This document shows, piece after piece, positions 15,981 to 22,423 of a stretch of 22,423 nucleotides of DNA; positions within the stretch are counted from its first letter, which is position 1, and the number at the start of each line of letters is the position of its first letter. Location of the stretch: assembly GCA_029558215.1 (NCBI GenBank), contig JAKQFZ010000677.1, positions 1-22,423 on the forward strand, in the 5' to 3' direction. Below the pieces are notes generated by a model that ran no database searches, was not told the DNA's origin, and saw only the letters and a list, made by a program, of their open reading frames with translations. This DNA comes from Candidatus Omnitrophota bacterium. GTDB taxonomy: Bacteria > Hinthialibacterota > Hinthialibacteria > JAKQFZ01. Both the position numbers and the translations under genes were made by a program.

Positions 15981-16679
15981 ATGCACGAGGCAGAGATGGA
16001 GAAGAGTCTGAACCCCCTGTCTGAGTGTCATCCTCATCGCCTTGGAGCCTTCTCCCTCGCGATGCTGGTGCATGTGACGCTGATGGGGTTGACTCTCTGG
16101 ATTCAACTCTACGACTCGTCCTTCTCGATGGCTGCACTGACTGCCGGTGATCTGGGACGACGACTTTGGCAGACCCTTGGAGCCATCGAAGGCGGACTGC
16201 TTCTTGCCGTCATTCCTTTTCTCTGTGTCGAGGCCGTCTTTGCTGAGGAGATTGATGGGAAGTCTCGGCGCGCGGGCTCCGGGAGATGGTGTGTTCTGTC
16301 ACTGAGCGCGACAATTCCTTTCTATCTCTATGCTGAGACGCGCCTGGGTGCAGTTGGGATGTCTGTGCTCTTTCTGATCAAGATTCATTGGCTTCTGTGG
16401 GCACTCGTGGTGGCGCTTTGCTGCACAATCGTCGCCAGATTGTCAGCCGACGCGGATCAGGCCTTTCTTCGTTGCTACGAGTTGACCGTGGTGCTCCTGG
16501 TATGTCTGTTCCTTCTCAGTTCCCGGCTGGGGTTTCTCTGGCCTTGGGGTGCGCATGGACGATATTTCCAGCAATACAGATCTCCGTCCTGGTTGATGAC
16601 GGTTGCAGGTCTGGCTGTTGCTGCAGTGCTTGCCACAGTTGCTCGAGTCATTCGAGACAAGCGGCGGTGTCTGCCATGA
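15981..16679 (+). CDS. Polytopic membrane protein of the MoxR cluster, unknown function
   Basis: I do not recognise a named family for this 232-residue protein. About six hydrophobic helices are visible, near residues 22-44, 66-90, 104-120, 126-150, 164-186 and 204-224, joined by short charged loops. The arrangement resembles ABC-2-type permease subunits, but no diagnostic motif is present. The ATG at 15981 has GAAGGA eight bases upstream. The stop codon overlaps the start of the next gene by 4 bp (ATGA), and that gene likewise overlaps moxR, so the three should be made as one unit. The likely role is membrane partner of the MoxR ATPase (inference from context only). Confidence 0.7.
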   Translation: MHEAEMEKSLNPLSECHPHRLGAFSLAMLVHVTLMGLTLWIQLYDSSFSMAALTAGDLGRRLWQTLGAIEGGLLLAVIPFLCVEAVFAEEIDGKSRRAGSGRWCVLSLSATIPFYLYAETRLGAVGMSVLFLIKIHWLLWALVVALCCTIVARLSADADQAFLRCYELTVVLLVCLFLLSSRLGFLWPWGAHGRYFQQYRSPSWLMTVAGLAVAAVLATVARVIRDKRRCLP

Positions 16680-17797
16680 CTGAAAGAGATCGGGTTAGAG
16701 CGGTCGTTCACTCTTGTCTGGCCAGATGGCGATGGGCGTCGTTCATCAACGCTCTGGCACAGGCTGTCATTGCCTTGCTTGTTGCGGCATTTGTGTTGAC
16801 CGGTGTTTCGAAACTTATCTTTGTTCCGCGGGCAGTTTGGATGGTGGCATGGTTTGGCCTCGGTGTCGTGCTCTTGGCTCGAGTGGCCTGCCTATGGCAT
16901 CCACCAAGGATGCAACGTGCACTCCGAGTGATCGATGAACGCCTTGGTCTCAAAGATGCACTGGTGACGGCCTTGGAACTCCTGTCGAGTAAGGACTCGT
17001 CCTGGCATGAATGTATCTTTTCTGACGTGCTGAACCGATTTGCATCTGTGGATGTTCGGAAGGCTTGTGCCATGATGCCTTCACGAAGAGTTGCTGCGTT
17101 GGCTGCGTTGAGTGTGGTTTGTCTTGGAGTCATTCACCTTGTGCCGTCCAGGAATGTATTGTCAGTACAACTGCTCGATCATATTCAGCAACTGAGTGAG
17201 GATTCAAAACTTCTGGCCGAATCTCTCATGCGCTCCAAGCCTGGTCCTCGTGCCCGCTCCATTGCGTTTCGGGCACTGGAACTCCTGGAGCGAATCCAAG
17301 AGTTTCCATCGAGCGTCGCCGAAGAGGAAGTCTCGCAGTTGATAGCGGAACTGCAGTCGTATCCCCCAATGCACGCAAAGAGCTCAGCAGGGGACACGCG
17401 CTCAGGATCAGGAACAGGTTCAGGATCTGGAACCGCAAAAGGATCGGGCATCTCGTCTCAAAATCTGGCTCAGTTTCAAAAGGCATTGGCCGACTTTCGT
17501 TCAAGTATCCAGCGGGAGCAACAACCCTCTTTGCAGGAGCCGACCATTGTTGTCAACCCGCCTGACATCGCAGAGGCGAGTCCAAGAGAGAGTCAGGTTG
17601 GAGCGACGACCTCGAATCCGCTGCTCGAACGTTCGAGAAAGTCCATACTGGACAAGTTGGTTCAGAGACCTTCAGTTGACGAAATTCCCGTACAGCCCTA
17701 TGAAATCCAGGAAGAACCCATTCCGTGGAATCGGATTCCGCTTTGGCAACAGCCGATTGTGCGGAGATACTTCTCGAGAGACAAGGACAGCCCATGA
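16676..17797 (+). CDS. DUF4175-like membrane protein with Ser-Gly linker
   Basis: This 373-residue protein has two membrane helices close together (about residues 22-45 and 53-70), a cytoplasmic or periplasmic segment RALRVIDERLGLKDALVTAL (about 81-100), a third helix (about 140-156), and then a long hydrophilic tail. The 'ID.rlgL.D.l.TALE' stretch after paired helices is characteristic of DUF4175-type proteins found with MoxR/DUF58/VWA genes. The tail contains a low-complexity linker, residues 243-258 (SGSGTGSGSGTAKGSG), and a Pro-rich C-terminus. The start at 16676 overlaps the previous stop by 4 bp, and its own stop overlaps the moxR start by 4 bp. Family assignment is moderate; no enzymatic role is suggested. 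Confidence 0.65.
   Translation: MTERDRVRAVVHSCLARWRWASFINALAQAVIALLVAAFVLTGVSKLIFVPRAVWMVAWFGLGVVLLARVACLWHPPRMQRALRVIDERLGLKDALVTALELLSSKDSSWHECIFSDVLNRFASVDVRKACAMMPSRRVAALAALSVVCLGVIHLVPSRNVLSVQLLDHIQQLSEDSKLLAESLMRSKPGPRARSIAFRALELLERIQEFPSSVAEEEVSQLIAELQSYPPMHAKSSAGDTRSGSGTGSGSGTAKGSGISSQNLAQFQKALADFRSSIQREQQPSLQEPTIVVNPPDIAEASPRESQVGATTSNPLLERSRKSILDKLVQRPSVDEIPVQPYEIQEEPIPWNRIPLWQQPIVRRYFSRDKDSP
17402..17431 (+). repeat. Degenerate hexanucleotide repeat encoding a Ser-Gly linker
   Basis: Units of the type TCAGGA, TCAGGA, ACAGGT, TCAGGA, TCTGGA lie in frame and encode alternating Ser/Thr and Gly. Such a tract can change length by slippage without breaking the frame and gives a flexible linker between the membrane part and the C-terminal tail. 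Confidence 0.6.
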
Positions 17798-18768
17798 ATT
17801 TAGTACCTGAGAAGGCAGAGCAATTTCGACGCGATTTTGAGGCGCTTGAAACCGAGATCGGCAAGGTGATCGTAGGACAGAGCGTCCTGATTCGACACGT
17901 TCTCGTCGCCTTGATTGCCCGAGGTCACGTTCTGATAGAGGGACTACCCGGCTTGGGGAAAACACTTCTCATCAGAACACTTGGCAGGATTCTGGATCTG
18001 AATTTTTCCCGAATCCAATTCACCCCGGATTTGATGCCATCGGATATCTTGGGTACTGAAGTGCTTGATGCAGTCAATCCCAAAGGACGCCGATTTGAGC
18101 CGGGCCCTCTCTTTGCAAATCTTGTGCTTGCCGATGAGATCAACAGAGCGACTCCGAAAACGCAGTCTGCACTGCTGGAAGCAATGCAGGAAGGAAACGT
18201 CACATTTCTCGGCCAATGCTATACGTTGTCGCAGCCGTTTCTCGTCATGGCGACCCAGAATCCCATTGACCTGGAAGGAACGTATCCACTGCCGGAAGCG
18301 CAACGCGACCGCTTCTTCTGCCAACTGAATGTGCCTTTTCCCGACAGTGCGGAACTTATTGCGATAGCCGACCGAACCACGGGCGTTCAGGAAACCGACG
18401 TTCGAACAGTACTTGATGGGCACCGAATTCTGGAGATGGCGAGCTTCGTGCGGGAAGTCCCCGCCGCAGAGGAAATCAAACGGTTTGCCGCCGCGCTGGT
18501 TCTTGCCACGCAACCCGGTTCTTCAACCGCCCATCCCGCCGCACAGCGGCTAATCAGGTTTGGAGCCAGCCCGCGCGGAATGCAGGCACTCCTCATGGCG
18601 GGCAAAGTCCTTGCGCTTCTGGATGGGAGATATCATGTCTGCCGGGATGATCTGAGAGCCTTTGCATTGCCCGCCCTTCGGCACCGAATCATCCTGAATT
18701 TCGAGGGGCAGGCCGAAGGACACACGGCGGACGACGTGCTTGAACAGATTGTCGCATCGGTCAAGTGA
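17794..18768 (+). CDS. MoxR-family AAA+ ATPase
   Basis: This 324-residue protein is a complete MoxR ATPase. It shows Walker A GLPGLGKT (50-57), the conserved RIQFTPDLMPSDILG (73-87), Walker B VLADEINR (111-118) followed by PKTQSALLEAMQE, sensor-1 ATQNP (153-157) and EGTYPLPEAQRDRF with arginines R171 and R173. The C-terminal lid helices contain SPRGMQALL-like sequence (GASPRGMQALLMAGK). MoxR proteins act as chaperones that help VWA or metal-cofactor proteins mature. The start at 17794 overlaps the previous stop by 4 bp and has AAGGA upstream. Unusually, no DUF58 or VWA gene follows; the tRNA lies immediately downstream on the other strand. Confidence 0.93.
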   Translation: MNLVPEKAEQFRRDFEALETEIGKVIVGQSVLIRHVLVALIARGHVLIEGLPGLGKTLLIRTLGRILDLNFSRIQFTPDLMPSDILGTEVLDAVNPKGRRFEPGPLFANLVLADEINRATPKTQSALLEAMQEGNVTFLGQCYTLSQPFLVMATQNPIDLEGTYPLPEAQRDRFFCQLNVPFPDSAELIAIADRTTGVQETDVRTVLDGHRILEMASFVREVPAAEEIKRFAAALVLATQPGSSTAHPAAQRLIRFGASPRGMQALLMAGKVLALLDGRYHVCRDDLRAFALPALRHRIILNFEGQAEGHTADDVLEQIVASVK

Positions 18769-18798
18769 ACGAGCTGAGGGGACAGAAAAAAGGGAAAA

Positions 18799-18883
18799 TG
18801 CCGAAGGGGGGAGTCGAACCCCCACGAGGGTAATCCCCACTAGGTCCTGAACCTAGCGTGTCTACCAGTTCCACCACTTCGGC
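18799..18883 (-). tRNA. tRNA-Leu (anticodon CAG)
   Basis: Read on the minus strand it folds as an 85-nt class II tRNA: acceptor GCCGAAG paired with CTTCGGC, the leucine-type D-arm with GGTAGACACGC, anticodon stem CTAGG/CCTAG around the loop TTCAGGA (anticodon CAG, reading CUG), a long variable arm (TGGGGATTACCCTCG), and a T-arm GTTCGACTC. The discriminator base is A, as expected for Leu. The CCA end is not encoded; TTTTCCC follows directly, so nucleotidyltransferase must add it. A T-rich tract (TTTTTT) a few bases downstream may help termination. Confidence 0.95.
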
Positions 18884-18897
18884 ACCGTGGTAAGAGA

Positions 18898-18927
18898 TTG
18901 ATACCCGTAACCGGGACGATCTGTCAA
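18898..18927 (-). promoter_or_regulatory. Promoter for tRNA-Leu
   Basis: On the minus strand, a perfect -35 TTGACA (18927-18922), an 18-bp spacer and TATCAA (18903-18898) precede the tRNA by about 15 bases. The spacer contains the palindrome CCCGTAACCGGG (18904-18915), whose GC-rich form resembles a stringent-type or operator element (inference). Confidence 0.65.
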
Positions 18928-18976
18928 GGGAAATTCCCTTTTGTCCTTCACGAAAGAAGGATTCCGGTTACATTCT

Positions 18977-19072
18977 GAGCAGGTCGGCGCCCGCAGGCGT
19001 GTGGGCTATGCCTGCTCCCTCGGACGCCTGCTCGGTAGATGACACGCTTCTTCTAGACCGAGTGTCACTCGG
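18977..19072 (+). promoter_or_regulatory. Possible structured leader before the DUF3795 gene
   Basis: Several arms can pair in competing ways. GCAGGCGT (18993-19000) can pair with ACGCCTGC (19024-19031, 8 bp), or its first six bases with GCCTGC (19010-19015). GAGCAGG (18977-18983) can pair with either copy of CCTGCTC (19011-19017 or 19027-19033). A further hairpin, CCGAGT gtc ACTCGG (19058-19072), lies ten bases before the ribosome site. No known riboswitch class is recognised and no clear promoter was found upstream. Confidence 0.4.
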
Positions 19073-19095
19073 AGTGCAGTCAGGAGGTTTCAACC

Positions 19096-19446
19096 ATGCG
19101 CAGTGTCGAGAACGATCCACGACTTGTTGCCTATTGTGGCCTGTATTGTGGGGCTTGCGGTGCCTATCTGAAAGAGCGGTGCCCAGGGTGCCACGAGAAT
19201 GTAAAAGCCAAATGGTGCAAGGTACGATCCTGTTGTCTGGAGAACCATTACGCCACCTGTGCCGACTGCAAACAATTCCAGACCCCAAGGGAGTGCAGGA
19301 AGTACAACAATCTGATCTCCAGATTGTTTGGCCTGATCTTCCGATCCGATCGCGCTGCCTGCATTGGGCAGATCAAACAGATGGGTCTGGAATGCCACGC
19401 ACGCACTATGGCTGAGCAGAAAACACACAGTATCAAAAGGACGTAG
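19096..19446 (+). CDS. Cysteine-rich DUF3795 protein
   Basis: This 116-residue protein has 13 cysteines: C14, C18, C21, C29, C32, C41, C46, C47, C55, C58, C67, C89 and C100. The pattern YCGLYCGACGAYL, then CPGC, WCKVRSCC and CADC is the DUF3795 signature. The spacing suggests two or three zinc or iron-sulfur sites, but the function of the family is not established. There is no signal peptide or membrane helix. The ATG has a strong AGGAGG eight bases upstream. A structured leader may precede it. It stands 101 bp before the DUF4091 gene on the same strand and is divergent from tRNA-Leu. Confidence 0.85.
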   Translation: MRSVENDPRLVAYCGLYCGACGAYLKERCPGCHENVKAKWCKVRSCCLENHYATCADCKQFQTPRECRKYNNLISRLFGLIFRSDRAACIGQIKQMGLECHARTMAEQKTHSIKRT

Positions 19447-19484
19447 AGGCAGGGCTGAAGTCCCTTTCCCACGAGGGATGAACC

Positions 19485-19515
19485 TTGTCGCGTTCTCTTG
19501 CGGTTCTGCTAGAAT
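19485..19515 (+). promoter_or_regulatory. Candidate promoter for the DUF4091 gene
   Basis: TTGTCG (19485-19490) and TAGAAT (19510-19515) are separated by 19 bp, longer than ideal. The start would fall near 19522, 26 bases before the coding start. Confidence 0.4.
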
Positions 19516-19547
19516 GCGCAGGACAAAACTGATGGAGGCAATGACGT

Positions 19548-21293
19548 ATGTTTCTGAAACTGATTGGCATGACAAGTCTCATCCTCTTTGTCTTTTTGTT
19601 CTCGACCGTCCGGGCCTGGACGGCGACGAACGATGGCGGTTCGAGTGAGAAGAAACCCTTGCGGATACAACCCGATGGCATTGAAGGACCGCATGTGCTG
19701 TTTTGGCTGCAGAGTTCACTCAAGCGTGTCTTTCCAAACTCGGAGCCTGGAACCGAAACCACCTTGACTCTGTTGAGCGCGAGAAACAGACAGATTTCGT
19801 TTCAGGCCTGTCTGCGCAACAACAGACCCTATCCGTTGAATGTTGTCTGCTCTGTCACTGGGACAGAGGACTTGAGAATCCAGATTCGCCGTGTGGGATA
19901 TGTGCCTCTTCGTCACATGACCATTGAGACAGATCCAACGGAGTTGGAAGGCATCGGGCATATTCCGGGAATGGCTCCCGATCCATTGTTTCCTGAGAAC
20001 TCGGCTGTCGTTGGGCCGTGGGAAAACCAGTCCTTTTGGATCACCATCAACGTACCTGCGGATGTGCCCCCCGGTGTGCGCAATCTCCAAGTCGAGTATT
20101 TGTTTCATGAAGGCACGCAGAAAGCCGAGCTGACCGCGAAAGTGGATGTCCGACCACTGGTACTCCAAAAGCGCAGTGATTTTCCGGTCACACATTGGTG
20201 GAGACTGGAGTCTCTCTACGAATACTACAAGGTGGACATGAACAGCGACCGATGTCGCCAGTTGACGCGAGCATATTTGAAGAACCTTGTGGATCATGGA
20301 AACAACATGATCTTCGTGCCGGCATGGTTCCCACGAAGTGAGGTTGTTGCCCGACCGGCGCAGCTTTTGGGAATTGTAGAAACAACACCGAACAACTATG
20401 AGTTTGACTGGACACGTGTTCGGGAATTTGTTGAACAGGCTCGTGAGTGTGGTGCGGAAGCCTTCGAGTGGCCTCATCTGTGGATATACTGGGGCGTCAA
20501 ACATCCCGAACGCTTCTACACGCAGAAGAGCGACGGTTCATGGCAACTGCTCTTCGAGCCCGACAGTGACGGATTTGGAGACAGGTACGTCGGATTCCTC
20601 AAGCAGTTGATGGCCAGCTGGCACCGGTTTCTACTGGACGAGAGAATTCTGGAGATTTCGTACTTTCATCTTTCTGATGAACCCGGCGGTGATGAGCATT
20701 TTGCCAACTACACGCGAGCGCGCCAACTGCTTCGCGAGATCGCTCCCTGGATGAAAGTCCTCGATGCTCTCAGCGAAGTTCGCTACGGCAAGGAGAACCT
20801 GACTGACTATCCGATACCGATCATCAGCTCTGCACCTGATTACATCAGAGAGGGCATCCCGCATTGGGTGTACTATTGCTGCGGCCCACGCGGTGCTTAT
20901 GTGAACCGGTTCATGGACACACCTTTGATCAAGATTCGCATGACCGGATGGCTCTTCTATCGGCTCAAAGCACAAGGATTTCTTCACTGGGGATACAACG
21001 GTTGGCACGTGATTGAGAAGGATGCCATTGTTGATCCCTTCACCCAGTTTGATGCCGGGTGGTATCCAGGGATCCCCAACGGCGATCCGTTTGTTGTCTA
21101 TCCTGGGGAGAACGGGCCCATTGATTCGATTCGTTGGGAAGTATTCTTTGAATCATTGCAGGATTTCGCGCTTCTTCAAACCGCCGGCATTGACCGGGAT
21201 GATGCGCTCTTGGATGCCATCAAGTCCTATGCTGATTTTCCAAAGTCCGAAGACTGGCTCGAAGAGGCGATTGCGAGCGTTCTTTCGAAATAG
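19548..21293 (+). CDS. Secreted DUF4091-domain glycoside-hydrolase-like protein
   Basis: This 581-residue protein starts with a Sec signal peptide (LIGMTSLILFVFLFSTVRAW, cleaved near residue 25). Residues 40-200 form a beta-sandwich with PWENQSFWITINVPADVPPG, a pattern typical of the N-terminal part of DUF4091 proteins. Residues about 210-480 look like a TIM-barrel (FVPAWFPR, EWPHLWIYWG, YFHLSDEPGGDEHF; the HLSDEPG stretch is a candidate active site). The C-terminus GFLHWGYNGW, GIPNGDPFVVYPG and SIRWEVFFESLQDFALLQ is the DUF4091 signature. The substrate is unknown. The ATG at 19548 has GGAGG nine bases upstream. The GH94-like gene follows 20 bp later and should be co-transcribed. Confidence 0.85.
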   Translation: MFLKLIGMTSLILFVFLFSTVRAWTATNDGGSSEKKPLRIQPDGIEGPHVLFWLQSSLKRVFPNSEPGTETTLTLLSARNRQISFQACLRNNRPYPLNVVCSVTGTEDLRIQIRRVGYVPLRHMTIETDPTELEGIGHIPGMAPDPLFPENSAVVGPWENQSFWITINVPADVPPGVRNLQVEYLFHEGTQKAELTAKVDVRPLVLQKRSDFPVTHWWRLESLYEYYKVDMNSDRCRQLTRAYLKNLVDHGNNMIFVPAWFPRSEVVARPAQLLGIVETTPNNYEFDWTRVREFVEQARECGAEAFEWPHLWIYWGVKHPERFYTQKSDGSWQLLFEPDSDGFGDRYVGFLKQLMASWHRFLLDERILEISYFHLSDEPGGDEHFANYTRARQLLREIAPWMKVLDALSEVRYGKENLTDYPIPIISSAPDYIREGIPHWVYYCCGPRGAYVNRFMDTPLIKIRMTGWLFYRLKAQGFLHWGYNGWHVIEKDAIVDPFTQFDAGWYPGIPNGDPFVVYPGENGPIDSIRWEVFFESLQDFALLQTAGIDRDDALLDAIKSYADFPKSEDWLEEAIASVLSK

Positions 21294-21313
21294 GCCAGGG
21301 GTTGGAGTCACCC

Positions 21314-22423
21314 ATGAAACTGACAGACGTTTCTGTGCATCCGTTTGGGGCGTTTCTTGACACTCCTGCATCGTTTGCGATCCACCGTTATGATCTTCCC
21401 AGGAATTGGGATTACATCTACACCAATGCCAACACGCTACTTCGGATCAACCATGATGGGACGGGATACTTGCAGGTTGATCCGCCAGCTGGCCCCGCTC
21501 TCTTCAAGATGGAGCGACTTGAAAAACTGCCTGCTCCGCTTGTCGTCTGGCTTCGAGATGATCAAGGAACTGCGTTTACAAACTTCCTTCAGCCCCTGAT
21601 TCCTTTTCATTCCGAGACGCAACCGGAAGAATATCGTGTTGAATTCCATCCGCATGAAGCTGTTTTTACCGTTGTCCACAACAAGTGGCGGTCAGAGACG
21701 CGAGTTCTTGTTCCGGAAGATTTGTGTGGATGCGTGATGCACGTCACATTGACAAATCTGGCATCACACCGACGACAAATGATGGTGATCCCGGCTTGGC
21801 GACCCCATGTTGCTCCATGCGCCCTTGCTGTTTGGGATGTCCCGCACCTCTATCAGAAATGCACGCTGAAAGGTACACCACTGCCTCTGATTACGGTGGA
21901 AACCCGAGATCCAGGAGGGAATCCGGCAAAACGCATCGGAGCGTTTTTCGTCACCGATCTCTCCTGCCACAAGGCATCACTGAGTCTTGAACGCTTCATC
22001 GGAAAGGGTCTGTCCGTCCAGCCGGAGATGGTCACCGCACCCAACCATCCGAGATGGATCGCCTTGGGGAAGGCATTGAAGAACGAGACTCTTATAGGAC
22101 AGATGCCGTTGGCAGCGTTTCAGGGGAATCTCAGTTTTACAGGTGGCGCGAGCCATTCATTTTCCTTTGCCGTTGGCGCTTGTTCCGCTCAAGCCACCTC
22201 GGAGGCTGGGAGAGAGATTCGAAAAGCCACAAAATACTTCAAGCAATCAAGGCGAAATAGAGCCGCTGAAGTCGTTCATAAGACGTGGAAAACCCTCTTT
22301 TCGATGAGGACAATCCAGACACCGGATGAGGCGCTCAACCGCTATGCGAACGAGTGGTTGCCAATGCAACTTGAGTGGGTCTGCAAACTGGATCGCGGTT
22401 GGCCATCCGGTATGCGTGGTACC
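21314..22423 (+). CDS. GH94/GT36-like glycoside phosphorylase or hydrolase (3' end missing)
   Basis: From the ATG at 21314 the frame is open to the window end, giving 370 residues without a stop. GGAG lies seven bases before the start. The first 270 residues are a beta-rich domain (WDYIYTNANTLLRINHDGTG near the start, then VMHVTLTNLASHRRQMMVIP) like the N-terminal sandwich of glycosyltransferase-36/GH94 proteins. A helical linker follows, then NRYANEWLPMQLEWV and RGWPSGMRGT, which matches the start of the (alpha/alpha)6 barrel, where 'NRWL.yQ' and the 'G.RD' motif occur in GH94. The catalytic aspartate would be just beyond the window. No signal peptide is present, so it is probably cytoplasmic, acting on sugars released by the secreted DUF4091 partner (inference). 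Confidence 0.65.
   Translation, partial: MKLTDVSVHPFGAFLDTPASFAIHRYDLPRNWDYIYTNANTLLRINHDGTGYLQVDPPAGPALFKMERLEKLPAPLVVWLRDDQGTAFTNFLQPLIPFHSETQPEEYRVEFHPHEAVFTVVHNKWRSETRVLVPEDLCGCVMHVTLTNLASHRRQMMVIPAWRPHVAPCALAVWDVPHLYQKCTLKGTPLPLITVETRDPGGNPAKRIGAFFVTDLSCHKASLSLERFIGKGLSVQPEMVTAPNHPRWIALGKALKNETLIGQMPLAAFQGNLSFTGGASHSFSFAVGACSAQATSEAGREIRKATKYFKQSRRNRAAEVVHKTWKTLFSMRTIQTPDEALNRYANEWLPMQLEWVCKLDRGWPSGMRGT

Noticed and set aside
16388..16675. Extension of the DUF4175-like gene upstream to 16388
   Set aside because: It would overlap the upstream membrane-protein gene by 290 bases. The ATGA overlap at 16676 gives a natural start, and the extra residues do not look like this family.
17725..17793. 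Extension of moxR upstream to 17725
   Set aside because: The MoxR family starts close to residue 1 of the 17794 start, which also has a ribosome site and a 4-bp overlap like the gene before it.
18927..18944. Hairpin AAGGGAAATTCCCTT followed by TTTG as a terminator
   Set aside because: The stem is short and A/T-rich at the centre, the T-run is only four bases, and no gene on the plus strand ends just upstream. It overlaps the tRNA promoter.
1..22423. CRISPR arrays, insertion sequences, attachment sites, toxin-antitoxin or phage-defence genes
   Set aside because: No regularly spaced repeats, transposase or integrase motifs, or recognisable defence domains were seen on either strand.

Overview
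The window is about 22.4 kb of gene-dense bacterial chromosome with 17 protein-coding genes (two cut by the window edges) and one tRNA. The gene mix suggests an uncultivated, diderm-like bacterium, perhaps near the PVC, Sumerlaeota, Hydrogenedentota or deltaproteobacterial-type lineages: an AsmA-like envelope protein, an HDOD protein, DUF4388/PATAN signalling, MoxR, a DUF4091 protein, UPF0210, and a tRNA without an encoded CCA end. This placement is inference and weak. There is no sign of phage, insertion sequences, integrases or CRISPR.

Layout. (1) Positions 1-939, plus strand: the 3' part of an HDOD-domain gene with a membrane tail. (2) Positions 955-10245, minus strand: seven genes reading leftward. 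They encode a metallophosphoesterase, a FAD-dependent amine-oxidase-like enzyme, a DUF4388 protein, a degenerate response regulator, a secreted C39-type peptidase, an AsmA-like protein, and an endonuclease/exonuclease/phosphatase-family enzyme. The DUF4388 and regulator genes are 12 bp apart, and the peptidase and AsmA genes overlap by 4 bp. (3) Positions 10246-10629: a divergent control region with a good promoter for gpsA and several inverted repeats. (4) Positions 10630-14388, plus strand: gpsA, a MerR-type regulator, ilvB and ilvN. (5) Positions 14434-15792, minus strand: a UPF0210 gene convergent with ilvN. (6) Positions 15981-18768, plus strand: a tightly overlapping trio of a polytopic membrane protein, a DUF4175-like membrane protein and a MoxR AAA+ ATPase. 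(7) Positions 18799-18883, minus strand: tRNA-Leu(CAG). (8) Positions 19096-22423, plus strand: a Cys-rich DUF3795 protein, then a secreted DUF4091 protein followed 20 bp later by a GH94/GT36-like enzyme that runs off the window.

How the genes fit together. ilvBN gives branched-chain amino-acid synthesis and gpsA gives glycerol-3-phosphate for phospholipids. The leftward block looks like signalling plus cell-envelope functions, with a PatA-like PATAN/receiver pair split over two genes. The MoxR trio lacks the DUF58 and VWA genes that usually follow moxR. The right end looks like a carbohydrate-use locus. Most of the window is ordinary core and accessory metabolism. The items most worth a second look are the phospho-site-less receiver beside the DUF4388 gene, the incomplete MoxR trio, the coupled peptidase/AsmA pair, and a possible switching RNA leader ahead of the DUF3795 gene.
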